This document shows, piece after piece, positions 28,171-37,019 of a stretch of DNA of 64,000 nt. Below the pieces are notes generated by a model. The model was not told where the DNA came from. It made no database searches and was given only the letters and a program-made list of their open reading frames with translations. Position 1 is the first letter of the stretch. Each line of letters begins with the position of its first letter. The translations under genes and the position numbers were made by a program. The stretch is from positions 186,001 through 250,000 of the forward strand of contig NZ_LMUV01000002.1 of the NCBI RefSeq assembly GCF_009765755.1, read 5' to 3'. The stretch is from Rhodanobacter sp. L36 (GTDB lineage Bacteria > Pseudomonadota > Gammaproteobacteria > Xanthomonadales > Rhodanobacteraceae).

Positions 28171-28866
28171 ATGCTTGGTAGATACCGAAACGCGCACTGT
28201 CGTTTTTCTGGATTGGCAATTGCCTTGCCCAACAGATTAGCCAACCGAGATCCTGCCTTGCGTCAACTGATGTCCTCGCTGATCCTTTCCATGACCCTGA
28301 TCTCCTCTGCCTTTGGTTCACCCATGAAAACTCCCGACATCAAGCAGAACCCGCATCCGAAGATGCGCTACGAAATCACCATGACTGTCCAGGGTGCACC
28401 GGGGCCTTTCGATACGGTCAGCGGGTTTGTGCAATACAAGGTATCCAATGATCGCTGTGTGCCGTTGACACCGATCAGTGGCGCGACATTGCCGCCGGAG
28501 AAAAGCGTTCCGCTTGAGCTGTCGCGTGTCGGCGACGACGTGTACAAAGGCGCGCTGTACGTCGATCTGCTTCAGGACGAGGACTACTACGGCCTTGGCA
28601 TCTGCCATTGGTCGGTCGTGGCGGCCACGGTCTCGTTGAAAGTAAAGAAAGCGGATTTCAGCCCGGACCTGCTGGCTGACAGCATCCTGAAACAGGCATC
28701 GCAGACCCGCTATTTCAGCAAGAAGCAGTTTGGCGCGGTGGAGCGCGGCGAGTTGGCGCCGCCGGTGATCAGCGGCGTATTGCCAGCCGAATACGAAGCT
28801 TTCAAACCCGAGTGGCAACAGGACATGTTCTCGGTGACGCTGTCAGCGAAGGAAGATTTCCAATGA
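28171..28866 (+). CDS. Candidate immunity protein for the lipase effector
   Basis: The ATG at 28171 has AAAGGAG six bases upstream and gives 231 residues. A later ATG at 28270 (MSSLILSMTLISSAFG) would start directly at a signal-peptide-like helix. The mature part is a mainly beta-looking domain with two cysteines (DRCVPLT and GICHWSV) and charged loops. I recognise no family. Its stop overlaps the lipase start by 4 bases (ATGA), so the two proteins are made together, as expected for protection against a toxin acting in the periplasm or its membranes. Confidence 0.72.
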   Translation: MLGRYRNAHCRFSGLAIALPNRLANRDPALRQLMSSLILSMTLISSAFGSPMKTPDIKQNPHPKMRYEITMTVQGAPGPFDTVSGFVQYKVSNDRCVPLTPISGATLPPEKSVPLELSRVGDDVYKGALYVDLLQDEDYYGLGICHWSVVAATVSLKVKKADFSPDLLADSILKQASQTRYFSKKQFGAVERGELAPPVISGVLPAEYEAFKPEWQQDMFSVTLSAKEDFQ

Positions 28867-30575
28867 CCCCGAGCACCGATACCTATGCCTTGCTGGCCCA
28901 GGACTCGTACAAGAGCCACACGCTCAGTCAGGTCGTCTCGATCGCGGGCGTCGATTACAAAGTGCTCGACCAGACCAGCGATGCAGTCACCGGCTATCAG
29001 GGTGTCGCCTATCAGCGCGTGGGAACCGACGACATCGTCATTGCTCATCGCGGCACCGAGCAGATCCTGCGCGACGGCATCATCACCGATGGCGGCATGG
29101 TTTTTACCGGCATCAACCTGCAAACGCCCGATGCGATGTCATTCACGCAACGCGTGCTCAACGAAGCCAAAGCGGATGCGGAAGCAAATCATCGCGCGCT
29201 CAATGTCACGGTGACGGGCCATTCGCTCGGTGGCACGCTGGCTGAAATCACCGCGTCGCGGTACGGCCTGCACGGCGAAACGTTCAACGCGTACGGTGCG
29301 GCGGGTTTGATCGAGGGCATTCCCAAGGGCGGCAACCAGGTTATCGATCACGTGCGCGCCACCGACGTGGTCAGCGCCGGCAGTGCCCATTTCGGCGAAG
29401 TGCGCGTGTATGCCACGCAGCAGGATATCGATCGCTTGAACCATGCCGGCTACCACGACGGTGGCGGCATCCTCAGCCTGCGCGATCCGTTGAAGGCAGC
29501 CGATCTGGGTGCTCACGGCATCGACAGTTTCGTGCCTGACAGCAAGACGCTTGGCCATTCGATCATCAACCCGGAGGATGCCGCGCGATATCGCGCGCAT
29601 CAGGGCATGGTCGATCGATATCGAAGCGATGTCCTGGATCTGCGTACCGGCCTGTCGGCGGAGTGGGAGGTTCCAAAGCTGGCCGCACAAGCTGGCACGG
29701 CGCTTGGCCGGGCCGCCATCCATGAAGCAAAGGAAGGTGTGCATGCCGTGGAGCACGGCGCGCAGTACATCGCGCACGAAACCGTGCAAGGCGTGCATGT
29801 GGTTGAACGTGACGTGCAGCATGCGGCGCACGCGGTCGAACACACGGCCCGGAGTGTTGCGCACACCGTGCACGATGATGTGCTGAAAGCGGCACATGTC
29901 ACGGAGCACGCTGTATCGCAGGGCGCACAAGCGATTGAGCATGGCGCGCAGCGCGCGACGCAAGTCGTCGAGCACGCCGCAGGAAGCGTCGCGCATACAG
30001 TCAACCAAAATGTCTCGCAGGGTTTGCATGCCACCGAGCATGCCGTTTCGCAAGGCGTCCATTCCGTGGAGCATGCCGCCCAGTCTATCGGCGGTGACGC
30101 ATCGCGGGCGTTCGATACGCTGCGGCATCCCGGCTCATGGCTGGACAGCAAGCCGGCACCAGTGGCCACGCCCGCAAGACTGGATCACGCGACGCATCCT
30201 GATCACCCGCTCTTTCAGCAGACGCGTGAGGCAGTGCATCGACTCGATGCCGAGCATCATCGAACGCCGGATCAGCGCAGCGACAATCTTGCAGCGTCTC
30301 TCGTGGTCGCGGCGCGCCGCGACGGCATGCACGCGGTCAACCATGTCGTGCTCAGCGACGATTCAACCCATGCGTTCGCCGTGCAGGGTGCGGTGAACTC
30401 GTCGTCCAGGCATGTCACGCACGTGGAAACGGCTCAGGCAAGTAACACGACCATCGAACAAAGCAGCATGGCGTGGCAGCAAGTCACGCAGCAGAAACAA
30501 TCGGAGCCTGCGCATGCAGCGCAGGTAACACCGGAACAACGAATCCAGCAGCCGCCACATACAGCTGGCATGTAA
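28863..30575 (+). CDS. X-T4SS effector: class 3 lipase with helical repeat and XVIPCD
   Basis: This 570-residue effector candidate probably attacks phospholipids. The N-terminal lipase_3 domain (1-265) has the nucleophile elbow GHSLGG at 119-124 (Ser121), with Asp168 (RATDVV) and His232 (LGHSI) as plausible triad partners, and oxyanion-loop residues in IVIAHRGTEQ. Residues 286-409 are an 11-residue repeat marked by V/T/I-E-H. The C-terminal XVIPCD (about 440-535) has HPDHPLFQQTREAVHRLD, DQRSDNLAASLVVAARR, HAFAVQG and NTTIEQSS. The start overlaps the upstream immunity candidate. Confidence 0.88.
   Translation: MTPSTDTYALLAQDSYKSHTLSQVVSIAGVDYKVLDQTSDAVTGYQGVAYQRVGTDDIVIAHRGTEQILRDGIITDGGMVFTGINLQTPDAMSFTQRVLNEAKADAEANHRALNVTVTGHSLGGTLAEITASRYGLHGETFNAYGAAGLIEGIPKGGNQVIDHVRATDVVSAGSAHFGEVRVYATQQDIDRLNHAGYHDGGGILSLRDPLKAADLGAHGIDSFVPDSKTLGHSIINPEDAARYRAHQGMVDRYRSDVLDLRTGLSAEWEVPKLAAQAGTALGRAAIHEAKEGVHAVEHGAQYIAHETVQGVHVVERDVQHAAHAVEHTARSVAHTVHDDVLKAAHVTEHAVSQGAQAIEHGAQRATQVVEHAAGSVAHTVNQNVSQGLHATEHAVSQGVHSVEHAAQSIGGDASRAFDTLRHPGSWLDSKPAPVATPARLDHATHPDHPLFQQTREAVHRLDAEHHRTPDQRSDNLAASLVVAARRDGMHAVNHVVLSDDSTHAFAVQGAVNSSSRHVTHVETAQASNTTIEQSSMAWQQVTQQKQSEPAHAAQVTPEQRIQQPPHTAGM
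29718..30089 (+). repeat. 33-base-period repeat encoding hendecad helices in the lipase effector
   Basis: The encoded stretch (residues 286-409) carries V/T/I-E-H or V-E-R units spaced 18, 11, 22, 11, 11, 22 and 11 residues apart. The units share the form xEHAxxxxxxA, and two near-identical copies read TEHAVSQG. A multiple-of-11 period, with one 7+11 step, is typical of right-handed coiled coils or membrane-lying amphipathic helices. It links the lipase domain to the secretion domain. Confidence 0.8.
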
Positions 30576-30742
30576 AGCATCGCGTCCATCCAATGCAGTG
30601 GAGGGCGTGCACGCTTTTTAGCGTTGTGAGAAGAATAGCCACGCCAAAACTTGCATCGTTCGAAGGTCCGAATTCCTGCGCTGACTTCTGGCCGCACAGA
30701 GGTTGCGTCGGCTTCATCGGAATTGGGCGCTAGACTTGATCC

Positions 30743-32110
30743 ATGATCCCCGACGCGCTACTCGATTCGCTGAACCATCTCTTCGCTGCTGACGCGATCT
30801 CGATTGCCGACGCCGAACGCATCGCCTACTCCTACGACAATTCCCGCCAGCACGCGTTGCCCGATGCAGTGGTGTTTCCCACCGAGCATGCGCAGGTGGA
30901 GTCGCTGGTGCATGCGTGTCGCGAGCATCGCGTGCCCGTGATCGCGCGAGGGCGCGGCAGCAACACGACGGGTGCGACGGTGCCGGTGGATGGCGGTGTG
31001 GTGGTGAGCTTCGAGCGGATGAATCGCATCCTGCGCATCGACCCGGACAACCGCATGGCGGTGGTGGAACCGGGCGTGTTGAACGGCGATCTGCAACAAG
31101 CATTGCTGCCGCACGGTTTTTTCTGGCCGCCTGATCCGTCGTCGGCGCCGTGGTGCACGATCGGCGGCAACCTCGCGTGCAACTCGGCCGGGCCGCGCAC
31201 GGTGAAGTACGGCAGCCCGCGCGAGAACACGCTGGGTTTGCGCGCAGTGTCGGGCACGGGCGAAGGGTTTCGCTGCGGCACGTACACCAGCAAAGGCGCG
31301 ACCGGCTACGACCTCACACGACTGCTGATCGGATCGGAAGGCACGCTCGCAATGATCACCGAGGCGACGCTGAAGCTGACACCAAAACCATCGGCGATCC
31401 GTACGCTGCGCGCGACTTACAGGGATGTCGGGGCAGCGGCGCGCGCGGTGGCGCGGATCATGGCGCAACCGGTGACGCCATGCGCGCTGGAGTTCATCGA
31501 CGACGTGGCGCTGCGCCTGGCGCACGACCATGGCGGCGACAGCGTGCCGCTCGCCGGCGCGTTGCTGATGATCGAAGTGGACGGTGAAGAGGCAACGCTG
31601 CCTTCCGCAGTGGAAGCGGTATCGCGCGCGGCACGCGGCGAAGGGCTGGAAGAATTGCGCGTGGCCGAAACCGCAGCGGAAACGCAAGCATTGTGGTCCG
31701 CGCGCAAGGCACTCTCGCCGGCGCAACGACGCATCTCGCCAAACAAGATCAACGAGGATGTGGTGGTGCCAGTGAGCCACTTGCCCGAACTGGTGGACGG
31801 CATCAAGCGGCTGTCAGCGAAACACGATGTGCTGATCGTGACGTTCGGCCACGCCGGCAACGGCAACCTGCACGTGAACCTGCTGCCACGCGACGACGCC
31901 GAACGCGAACGCGCACACGCCTGCCTCGCCGAAGTGTTCGCACTGGTGATGTCGCTGGAGGGCACACTGTCCGGCGAACACGGCATCGGCATGGTCAAAC
32001 GCGAATTCATGCCGCTGGCACTGGAGCCGAACACGCTGGCACTGATGCGCAACGTCAAGGCGGCGTTCGATCCGGACGGTATCTTGAACCCGGGGAAGCT
32101 GCTGCCTTGA
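30743..32110 (+). CDS. FAD-linked 2-hydroxyacid oxidase/dehydrogenase (GlcD/D-lactate dehydrogenase type)
   Basis: This 455-residue flavoprotein of the FAD_binding_4 plus FAD-oxidase_C type probably oxidises a 2-hydroxy acid such as D-lactate or glycolate. The FAD-binding half has VIARGRGSNTTGATVP, the CTIGGNLACNSAGPRTVKYG block and LLIGSEGTLAMITEATL. The C-terminal half has FGHAGNGNLHVNLL and the characteristic GEHGIGMVKREF metal/substrate motif. It is a single gene without the usual glcE/glcF partners nearby. It marks the return to chromosomal background after the effector block. Substrate is not determinable here. Confidence 0.88.
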   Translation: MIPDALLDSLNHLFAADAISIADAERIAYSYDNSRQHALPDAVVFPTEHAQVESLVHACREHRVPVIARGRGSNTTGATVPVDGGVVVSFERMNRILRIDPDNRMAVVEPGVLNGDLQQALLPHGFFWPPDPSSAPWCTIGGNLACNSAGPRTVKYGSPRENTLGLRAVSGTGEGFRCGTYTSKGATGYDLTRLLIGSEGTLAMITEATLKLTPKPSAIRTLRATYRDVGAAARAVARIMAQPVTPCALEFIDDVALRLAHDHGGDSVPLAGALLMIEVDGEEATLPSAVEAVSRAARGEGLEELRVAETAAETQALWSARKALSPAQRRISPNKINEDVVVPVSHLPELVDGIKRLSAKHDVLIVTFGHAGNGNLHVNLLPRDDAERERAHACLAEVFALVMSLEGTLSGEHGIGMVKREFMPLALEPNTLALMRNVKAAFDPDGILNPGKLLP

Positions 32111-32183
32111 TGGCGCGGGCGTGAGCCCTGTTGTGCTGCTCACAAAAACAGCAGCGCAAGACATGCACTTGATTGGAATATAG

Positions 32184-32420
32184 ATGCCATCAACACAGAT
32201 CATCTTCTTCGGTCTGGGCTTTGCGTCGTGGTTCGTCGGGGTGAATTTACTCGTCGCCTTTCACTATCTACGACTTGAAAAGCCGTGGTGGTCCGGATTC
32301 AAACCATTCGAATTTCCTGTCAAGGATTTTAATGTCCGCGAGTGGCTGCTTTTGCTATGCGTGGCTGCGGCTTCGATACTTCTATTCGCCATAGGCCCGA
32401 GTCTCGGTAACCCAAAGTAG
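32184..32420 (+). CDS. Small membrane protein of unknown function (78 aa)
   Basis: A 78-residue protein with two hydrophobic helices (about 5-27 and 51-70) separated by a polar, aromatic segment (RLEKPWWSGFKPFEFPVKDF). I recognise no family. The ATG lacks a strong ribosome site. It stands alone between the FAD oxidase and an alpha/beta hydrolase. Confidence 0.55.
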   Translation: MPSTQIIFFGLGFASWFVGVNLLVAFHYLRLEKPWWSGFKPFEFPVKDFNVREWLLLLCVAAASILLFAIGPSLGNPK

Positions 32421-32436
32421 ACCAAAGAGCGAAATC

Positions 32437-32652
32437 GTACGACTGGCCGCAGCCGAATTTCAAAGCGCTCCCATACTGCACGCATCCGGCGTGGAGGCTG
32501 CAGCGATTTCCTGTAGCAATGATCTCGGATTCATCTGGAATTTTGGAGATGAGCATTACGCAGTGGTCTGGCGTGGCGACGCGGCCGTCCATTTCATGCG
32601 CGCAGATGGACATCCAGATGGCGTGCGTCTTTTCCAGTGGTTCGTGAGGTGA
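32437..32652 (+). pseudogene. Gene remnant without a start (about 71 codons)
   Basis: This frame reads like the tail of a real protein (GFIWNFGDEHYAVVWRGDA ... VRLFQWFVR, then stop TGA at 32650) but has no ATG, GTG or TTG with a ribosome site at its head. An in-frame stop at 32392-32394 closes it upstream. Composition and codon use look coding, unlike the other frames here. It may be the 3' end of a deleted gene. The rest of 32653-32881 holds nothing I recognise. Confidence 0.35.
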
Positions 32653-32881
32653 ATCGTCCCCTGGATGCAGAAGATGATTTCTGGCGCGGTTTCTGGCGCG
32701 CATGAACTTGCTGACGGCACTGCTCGGCGACCGCTTTCGTTTCAATGCGGCCAATATGGCTATGCAGTTCGAGGGCTGACGCTGGCGCGGGTCGTGCTGC
32801 ACTATTCAGGAGCACGCAGCGGAAGCCTTGGCCCTCGCGCTGATCCGTTCACTCCACAACATTCTTTGTCTAGACGCTGTC

Positions 32882-34195
32882 ATGAAGGCTTCGCGTTTGG
32901 CTTTCCGCATTCTTTCGGTGGTGGTCCTGCTCGTGGGCATGCCACTGGCATTCGGCGTCACTCTTTTTGCGACATTCCAGGCAGCAAAGATGACGGCCAA
33001 CATCCCGCTGCTGGTGGCGCTGACTCTGGTCGCCTGCTTTCTTTGCACGTTCTGCATCGGCTTGCTCGCTGCGCGGCTGTGGGCTGGCCGCAAGTCGCGG
33101 CGAACCGCGTTCGTCGTCGCCGCGATTTGCACCGTCTTGTTTGCCACAGGGCTTGAACTGGGAGTGTTCCGTCCCGTGCAATATCCACATGTTGCTGCAG
33201 TGGTGCGATCCCATACGCAATATTGGACGCTACCTTCCGGCTCGCACATCGCTTACAGCGTCTACGAGCCGCCAGCGGGCGTCGCCATCAAGCCTGATCC
33301 GATCGTCTTTCTGCATGGCGGCCCCGGCTTGCGCGCAACGGATCTCGACCATGCCTTCTACGGTCAATTTGCGCGTGATGGTTTTCGCGTCTACCTGTAT
33401 GACCAGGCGGGTTCCGGATTGTCGAACCAGCTGCCAAAGGCGAGCGACTATACGGTGGAACGTTTCGTCACCGATCTCGAGCAGATACGACAGAGGATCG
33501 GCGCGGAACGCATGATCCTGATCGGACATTCGTGGGGCGGCACGCTGGCGGCGCACTATGTCGCTGCCTATCCGGAACACGTTTCCAAACTCGTATTTCA
33601 TTCGCCGGGGCCGGTCTGGTTTCCGAAATTCACGCCGATGGACATGCAGCGAACGGCGCAGGGAAACGTCAGCCAGGCGATGTCTGCGCGCGTTATCGCG
33701 GCTCTGGCATTGTCCTATGCCAACGTCAACGCATCGGAGAACCTCGTGTCCCAGAGCGAGTTGGGCGACTGGGGCATGACTACGCTCGACCCTCGCCAAT
33801 TGATCTGCAGCGGCGAGTCGGCAAAGCAGATTGCCGATGTCGGAGGCGTCCAGATGGCTGGCATGAACATGTATCCGCTGCTGGTCACCACGAATGAGCT
33901 GAAGCAGCCCAGGATGAATGTGCTCAGCCGATTGGTGAACATCCACGTGCCGGCCATCGTGCTCGAAGGCGAGTGCGACTTCATTCCCTGGTCAGAGCAT
34001 GCGCAGTACCTGCAATCGATCATCGGAATCAAGTCGTACTATTTTCCGAACGCCGGCCACGACATCAAGCTGTCGCAGCCCGAACGCCTGGCTGCGCTCA
34101 TTCGCTCTTTTCTGCTCGATCAGCCTGCACCGTTCGCTGCCCGACAAGGTCTTGACGATCCGCGGCCACCGATGAAGGCGCCTGCGACACCGTAG
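32882..34195 (+). CDS. Membrane-anchored alpha/beta hydrolase (proline iminopeptidase-like)
   Basis: The 437-residue product has three N-terminal membrane helices (about 8-30, 41-62 and 75-93) and then an alpha/beta hydrolase domain. HGGPG at 145-149 forms the oxyanion hole, as in proline iminopeptidases, and the nucleophile elbow GHSWGG is at 215-220 (Ser217). An acid lies in VLEGECDFIPW and the histidine in NAGHDIKL. The family includes peptidases and esterases, so the substrate is open. I chose the ATG at 32882 because it opens directly into the first helix. The gene seems monocistronic. Confidence 0.82.
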   Translation: MKASRLAFRILSVVVLLVGMPLAFGVTLFATFQAAKMTANIPLLVALTLVACFLCTFCIGLLAARLWAGRKSRRTAFVVAAICTVLFATGLELGVFRPVQYPHVAAVVRSHTQYWTLPSGSHIAYSVYEPPAGVAIKPDPIVFLHGGPGLRATDLDHAFYGQFARDGFRVYLYDQAGSGLSNQLPKASDYTVERFVTDLEQIRQRIGAERMILIGHSWGGTLAAHYVAAYPEHVSKLVFHSPGPVWFPKFTPMDMQRTAQGNVSQAMSARVIAALALSYANVNASENLVSQSELGDWGMTTLDPRQLICSGESAKQIADVGGVQMAGMNMYPLLVTTNELKQPRMNVLSRLVNIHVPAIVLEGECDFIPWSEHAQYLQSIIGIKSYYFPNAGHDIKLSQPERLAALIRSFLLDQPAPFAARQGLDDPRPPMKAPATP

Positions 34196-34378
34196 TCGAC
34201 GACGCCACGGTGTGCGCCGCATTGTGATCAACAAGCACATGGACGTCCAAACGACGTGACTGTCTAGAGCGACTTCTTGCACGCATCGCAGGAACTTCCG
34301 GCTTAGAACCGACGGCCTATCGTGGCCGCCTTGCTTGCATGTTTTACTTCGATCCATTCACTGGAAAGGGGTGTGGGC

Positions 34379-36238
34379 ATGTTGAAGTTGAGTGTGGCGA
34401 TCGGTGTCGCGTTGACCGTGCTGACGGTATCGAATGCAGCGAACGGACAGGCAAAAAAGGAAGTCCGATCCATCGACGATCTCCCGCAGTTTTCCTACGC
34501 GGTCAAAGGAACGGTCGCCGATATCCTGAAGTCATCGCCGCAGGCGTTCGAAGCCACCGTGGCACCGATGCGTGCCGACATCGATCGCGTGCTCAACGAT
34601 TACGACATCCACGACACCGCCACGTTGCGCGGCTTGCTGCAGGCGAAACTCGGCGCGCAGATTGCCTCGGGCAAGGAAGACAAGGCAGCCTTGGCGACGA
34701 TCGAGCAACTGCGGTCACACGAAGAGAAGCCGGACGCGCGCCTGATCACGGGTCTGGCGCCTCAAGCCTTTCTCGAGGCGCGCATGGCGGACGGCACGAC
34801 ACCGGGCACATGCCCCAAAAGTTTCCAGGCGAACTATGCGAAGAAGTTGAACGCCCTTCCGTGGGCCACGGTTGGCGTTGCCGAAACGCGCCTGAAAGGC
34901 CTGGCTCAGGTCGCCAACGCCACCTTCATGACAGGCCTCGCCGAACGCGACATCGCACCAACGCTGGATCGATCGCACACGCTTTCCAGTCTGCTTGCGT
35001 GGAAGCTCATGGCAGCGCGAACCAACATGGATGTCGTGGTGACGTGTCGCACCGAGATCGCCACTGCAACCAACCGATACGTTGATCAGCACGCCGTGCA
35101 GAAACCCGATATCTGGGCGGCTCGCGATGTGACGTTGCCGCCAGATGCCAAGCTCACGCCGGTGCCGGTGGCGATCTGGGATTCGGGCTTCGACGCTTCG
35201 CTGTTTCCGGGCCAGTTGCTTCTTGGAACGAACAAGCAGCCCGTGATGGGCCCCACTTACGACATCGACTATCGGCCTTCGCACGAGCCACTCGCGCCTC
35301 TGTCGGCGCAGGACAAGGCGAGCTACCCGAAGGTTGTGGCCGCAGCCAACGGCGTTTCCGACCTGCAGACAGGCATCGACAGTCCGGCAGCAGCAGCGTT
35401 CCGCCAGCAAGCCGCGACCATGTCGCCTGCCCAGATGAAGGACTTCATGCAGACCTTCGACAGCAGCGAGTCATACATGCATGGCACGCATGTGGCGGGT
35501 ATTGCAGCACGCGGCAATCCTGCAATTCGCCTGATCAACGCACGCATCACATACGACACCCGGCCCGTGCCGGCGCCTCCGACGGACGACTTGCAGAAGC
35601 GCAATGCCGCGGCCTATCGCGATACCGTGGCCTGGTTCCGCGCGCATCACGTGCGCGTGGTGAACATGAGTTGGTGGAATCGACCTTCCAACTACGAGGA
35701 TGACCTCGAAAGAAACGGCATTGGCAAGACCGCCGAGGAACGCAAGACCCTGGCGCGGCATTATTTCAGCATCGAGCGCGATGGTCTCTATGCGGCGCTG
35801 AAAGGTGCACCGGATGTTTTGTTCGTGACGATCGCCGGCAACAACGATTCGGATAACGCGTTCGAGGAGACGATACCGTCGTCCTTCAAGCTGCCGAACC
35901 TGCTCGTCGTCGGCGCGGTGGATCAGGCTGGCCAGCGGACCAACTTCACCAGTACCGGCCAGAACATCGGTGTCTACGCCGACGGCTATCAAGTCGAAAG
36001 CGTCGTGCCAGGCGGCGCCAAGGTGCGCATGTCAGGCACGTCGATGGCCGCGCCCGAAGTCACCAACTTGGCCGCCAAGATCCTCGCGGTGAACCCGAAG
36101 CTGACGCCGGAACAGGTCATCGACATCATCACCCGCACTTCCGATGCGGGCGAGAGCCCGACGATCCGCAGGATCAATCCCAAGGCGGCGTTGTCCAGCG
36201 TGATGGTGCATGACGATCGCGCCAATACAACACATTGA
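34379..36238 (+). CDS. Exported subtilisin-like serine protease (S8 family)
   Basis: The 619-residue precursor has a signal peptide ending at about NAANG (residue 23), a long N-terminal region of about 240 residues with no motif I know (possibly a propeptide), and a subtilase domain. The triad is complete: Asp268 in AIWDSGFD, His368 in HGTHVAG and Ser555 in GTSMAAP, with oxyanion Asn488 in AGNND. About 100 residues separate Asp and His, longer than in subtilisin, so there is an insertion there. AAAGGGG precedes the ATG. It is probably periplasmic or secreted. Confidence 0.88.
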   Translation: MLKLSVAIGVALTVLTVSNAANGQAKKEVRSIDDLPQFSYAVKGTVADILKSSPQAFEATVAPMRADIDRVLNDYDIHDTATLRGLLQAKLGAQIASGKEDKAALATIEQLRSHEEKPDARLITGLAPQAFLEARMADGTTPGTCPKSFQANYAKKLNALPWATVGVAETRLKGLAQVANATFMTGLAERDIAPTLDRSHTLSSLLAWKLMAARTNMDVVVTCRTEIATATNRYVDQHAVQKPDIWAARDVTLPPDAKLTPVPVAIWDSGFDASLFPGQLLLGTNKQPVMGPTYDIDYRPSHEPLAPLSAQDKASYPKVVAAANGVSDLQTGIDSPAAAAFRQQAATMSPAQMKDFMQTFDSSESYMHGTHVAGIAARGNPAIRLINARITYDTRPVPAPPTDDLQKRNAAAYRDTVAWFRAHHVRVVNMSWWNRPSNYEDDLERNGIGKTAEERKTLARHYFSIERDGLYAALKGAPDVLFVTIAGNNDSDNAFEETIPSSFKLPNLLVVGAVDQAGQRTNFTSTGQNIGVYADGYQVESVVPGGAKVRMSGTSMAAPEVTNLAAKILAVNPKLTPEQVIDIITRTSDAGESPTIRRINPKAALSSVMVHDDRANTTH

Positions 36239-36312
36239 AGGCGACGTGATCGCTCGCTCCGGAGGTCATAGAGGAGCGGTGATAGCTTGACCGATTTGGT
36301 AACTTCGTCGGC

Positions 36313-36903
36313 ATGCCTGATCCGCTCGTCAAACTTCTTGTCGACATCCGCGCCTGTCGTCTGTGCGAGGCGCATCTGCCACACGGTCCGCGACCGGTGT
36401 TGCAGGCGTCGGCCACATCGCGGTTGCTGCTGGTCGCTCAGGCGCCCGGACGCAAGGTGCACGCGAGTGGCGTGCCGTTCGACGATGTGAGTGGCGAGCG
36501 CTTGCGCGAGTGGTTGGGTATCGATCGCGCGACGTTTTACGACGCGCAACGAATCGCGATCGTGCCGAGGGGCTTTTGTTTTCCAGGCAGCGGAAGAGCC
36601 GGCGATTTGCCACCGCGAGCGGAGTGCGCGCCGGCCTGGCATCCGCGGTTGCTGCCGATGCTCACGAAGGTGGCGCTGACACTGGCGATCGGTCAATACG
36701 CGCAAGTCGGCGCGCTCGGCGCATCGCGTGGTGCATCGTTGACGGATACCGTGCGCGATTGGCGCACGCATCTCGACAACGGCATCTTGCCGCTGCCGCA
36801 TCCAAGCCCACGCAATCGTCCATGGGTGATGCGAAACCCCTGGTTCGAAAAAGAACTTTTGCCGACGTTACGCGAACGCGTCGCAGCGTTGCTTGCGGAT
36901 TGA
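36313..36903 (+). CDS. Uracil-DNA glycosylase superfamily protein
   Basis: The 196-residue product has the UDG-fold pattern: an N-terminal CRLCEAHLPHGP segment, LLLVAQAPGRKVHASGVPFDD in place of the classic GEAPG-x-x-E loop, and PLPHPSPRN as the C-terminal DNA-contact motif (H-P-S-P-R). Only the first CxxC pair of the family 4 iron-sulfur ligands is evident, so it may lack the full [4Fe-4S] cluster. Involvement in base excision repair is plausible but not proven by sequence. Confidence 0.75.
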   Translation: MPDPLVKLLVDIRACRLCEAHLPHGPRPVLQASATSRLLLVAQAPGRKVHASGVPFDDVSGERLREWLGIDRATFYDAQRIAIVPRGFCFPGSGRAGDLPPRAECAPAWHPRLLPMLTKVALTLAIGQYAQVGALGASRGASLTDTVRDWRTHLDNGILPLPHPSPRNRPWVMRNPWFEKELLPTLRERVAALLAD

Positions 36904-37019
36904 ATCGCCGCGCCAAGCCTTGCCGCTGGCTGGCGGATTCCTCTAACCTGCCCTGACGCCAAGAGCGCGGGATCGACCCTGCGCCACACCCCGGGGAAAC
37001 GCATGCTGGACAGCCGCTC

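Noticed and set aside
36363..36956. Alternative 197-codon frame over the uracil-DNA glycosylase gene
   Set aside because: Arginine-rich shadow without motifs; the frame at 36313 has the UDG pattern.
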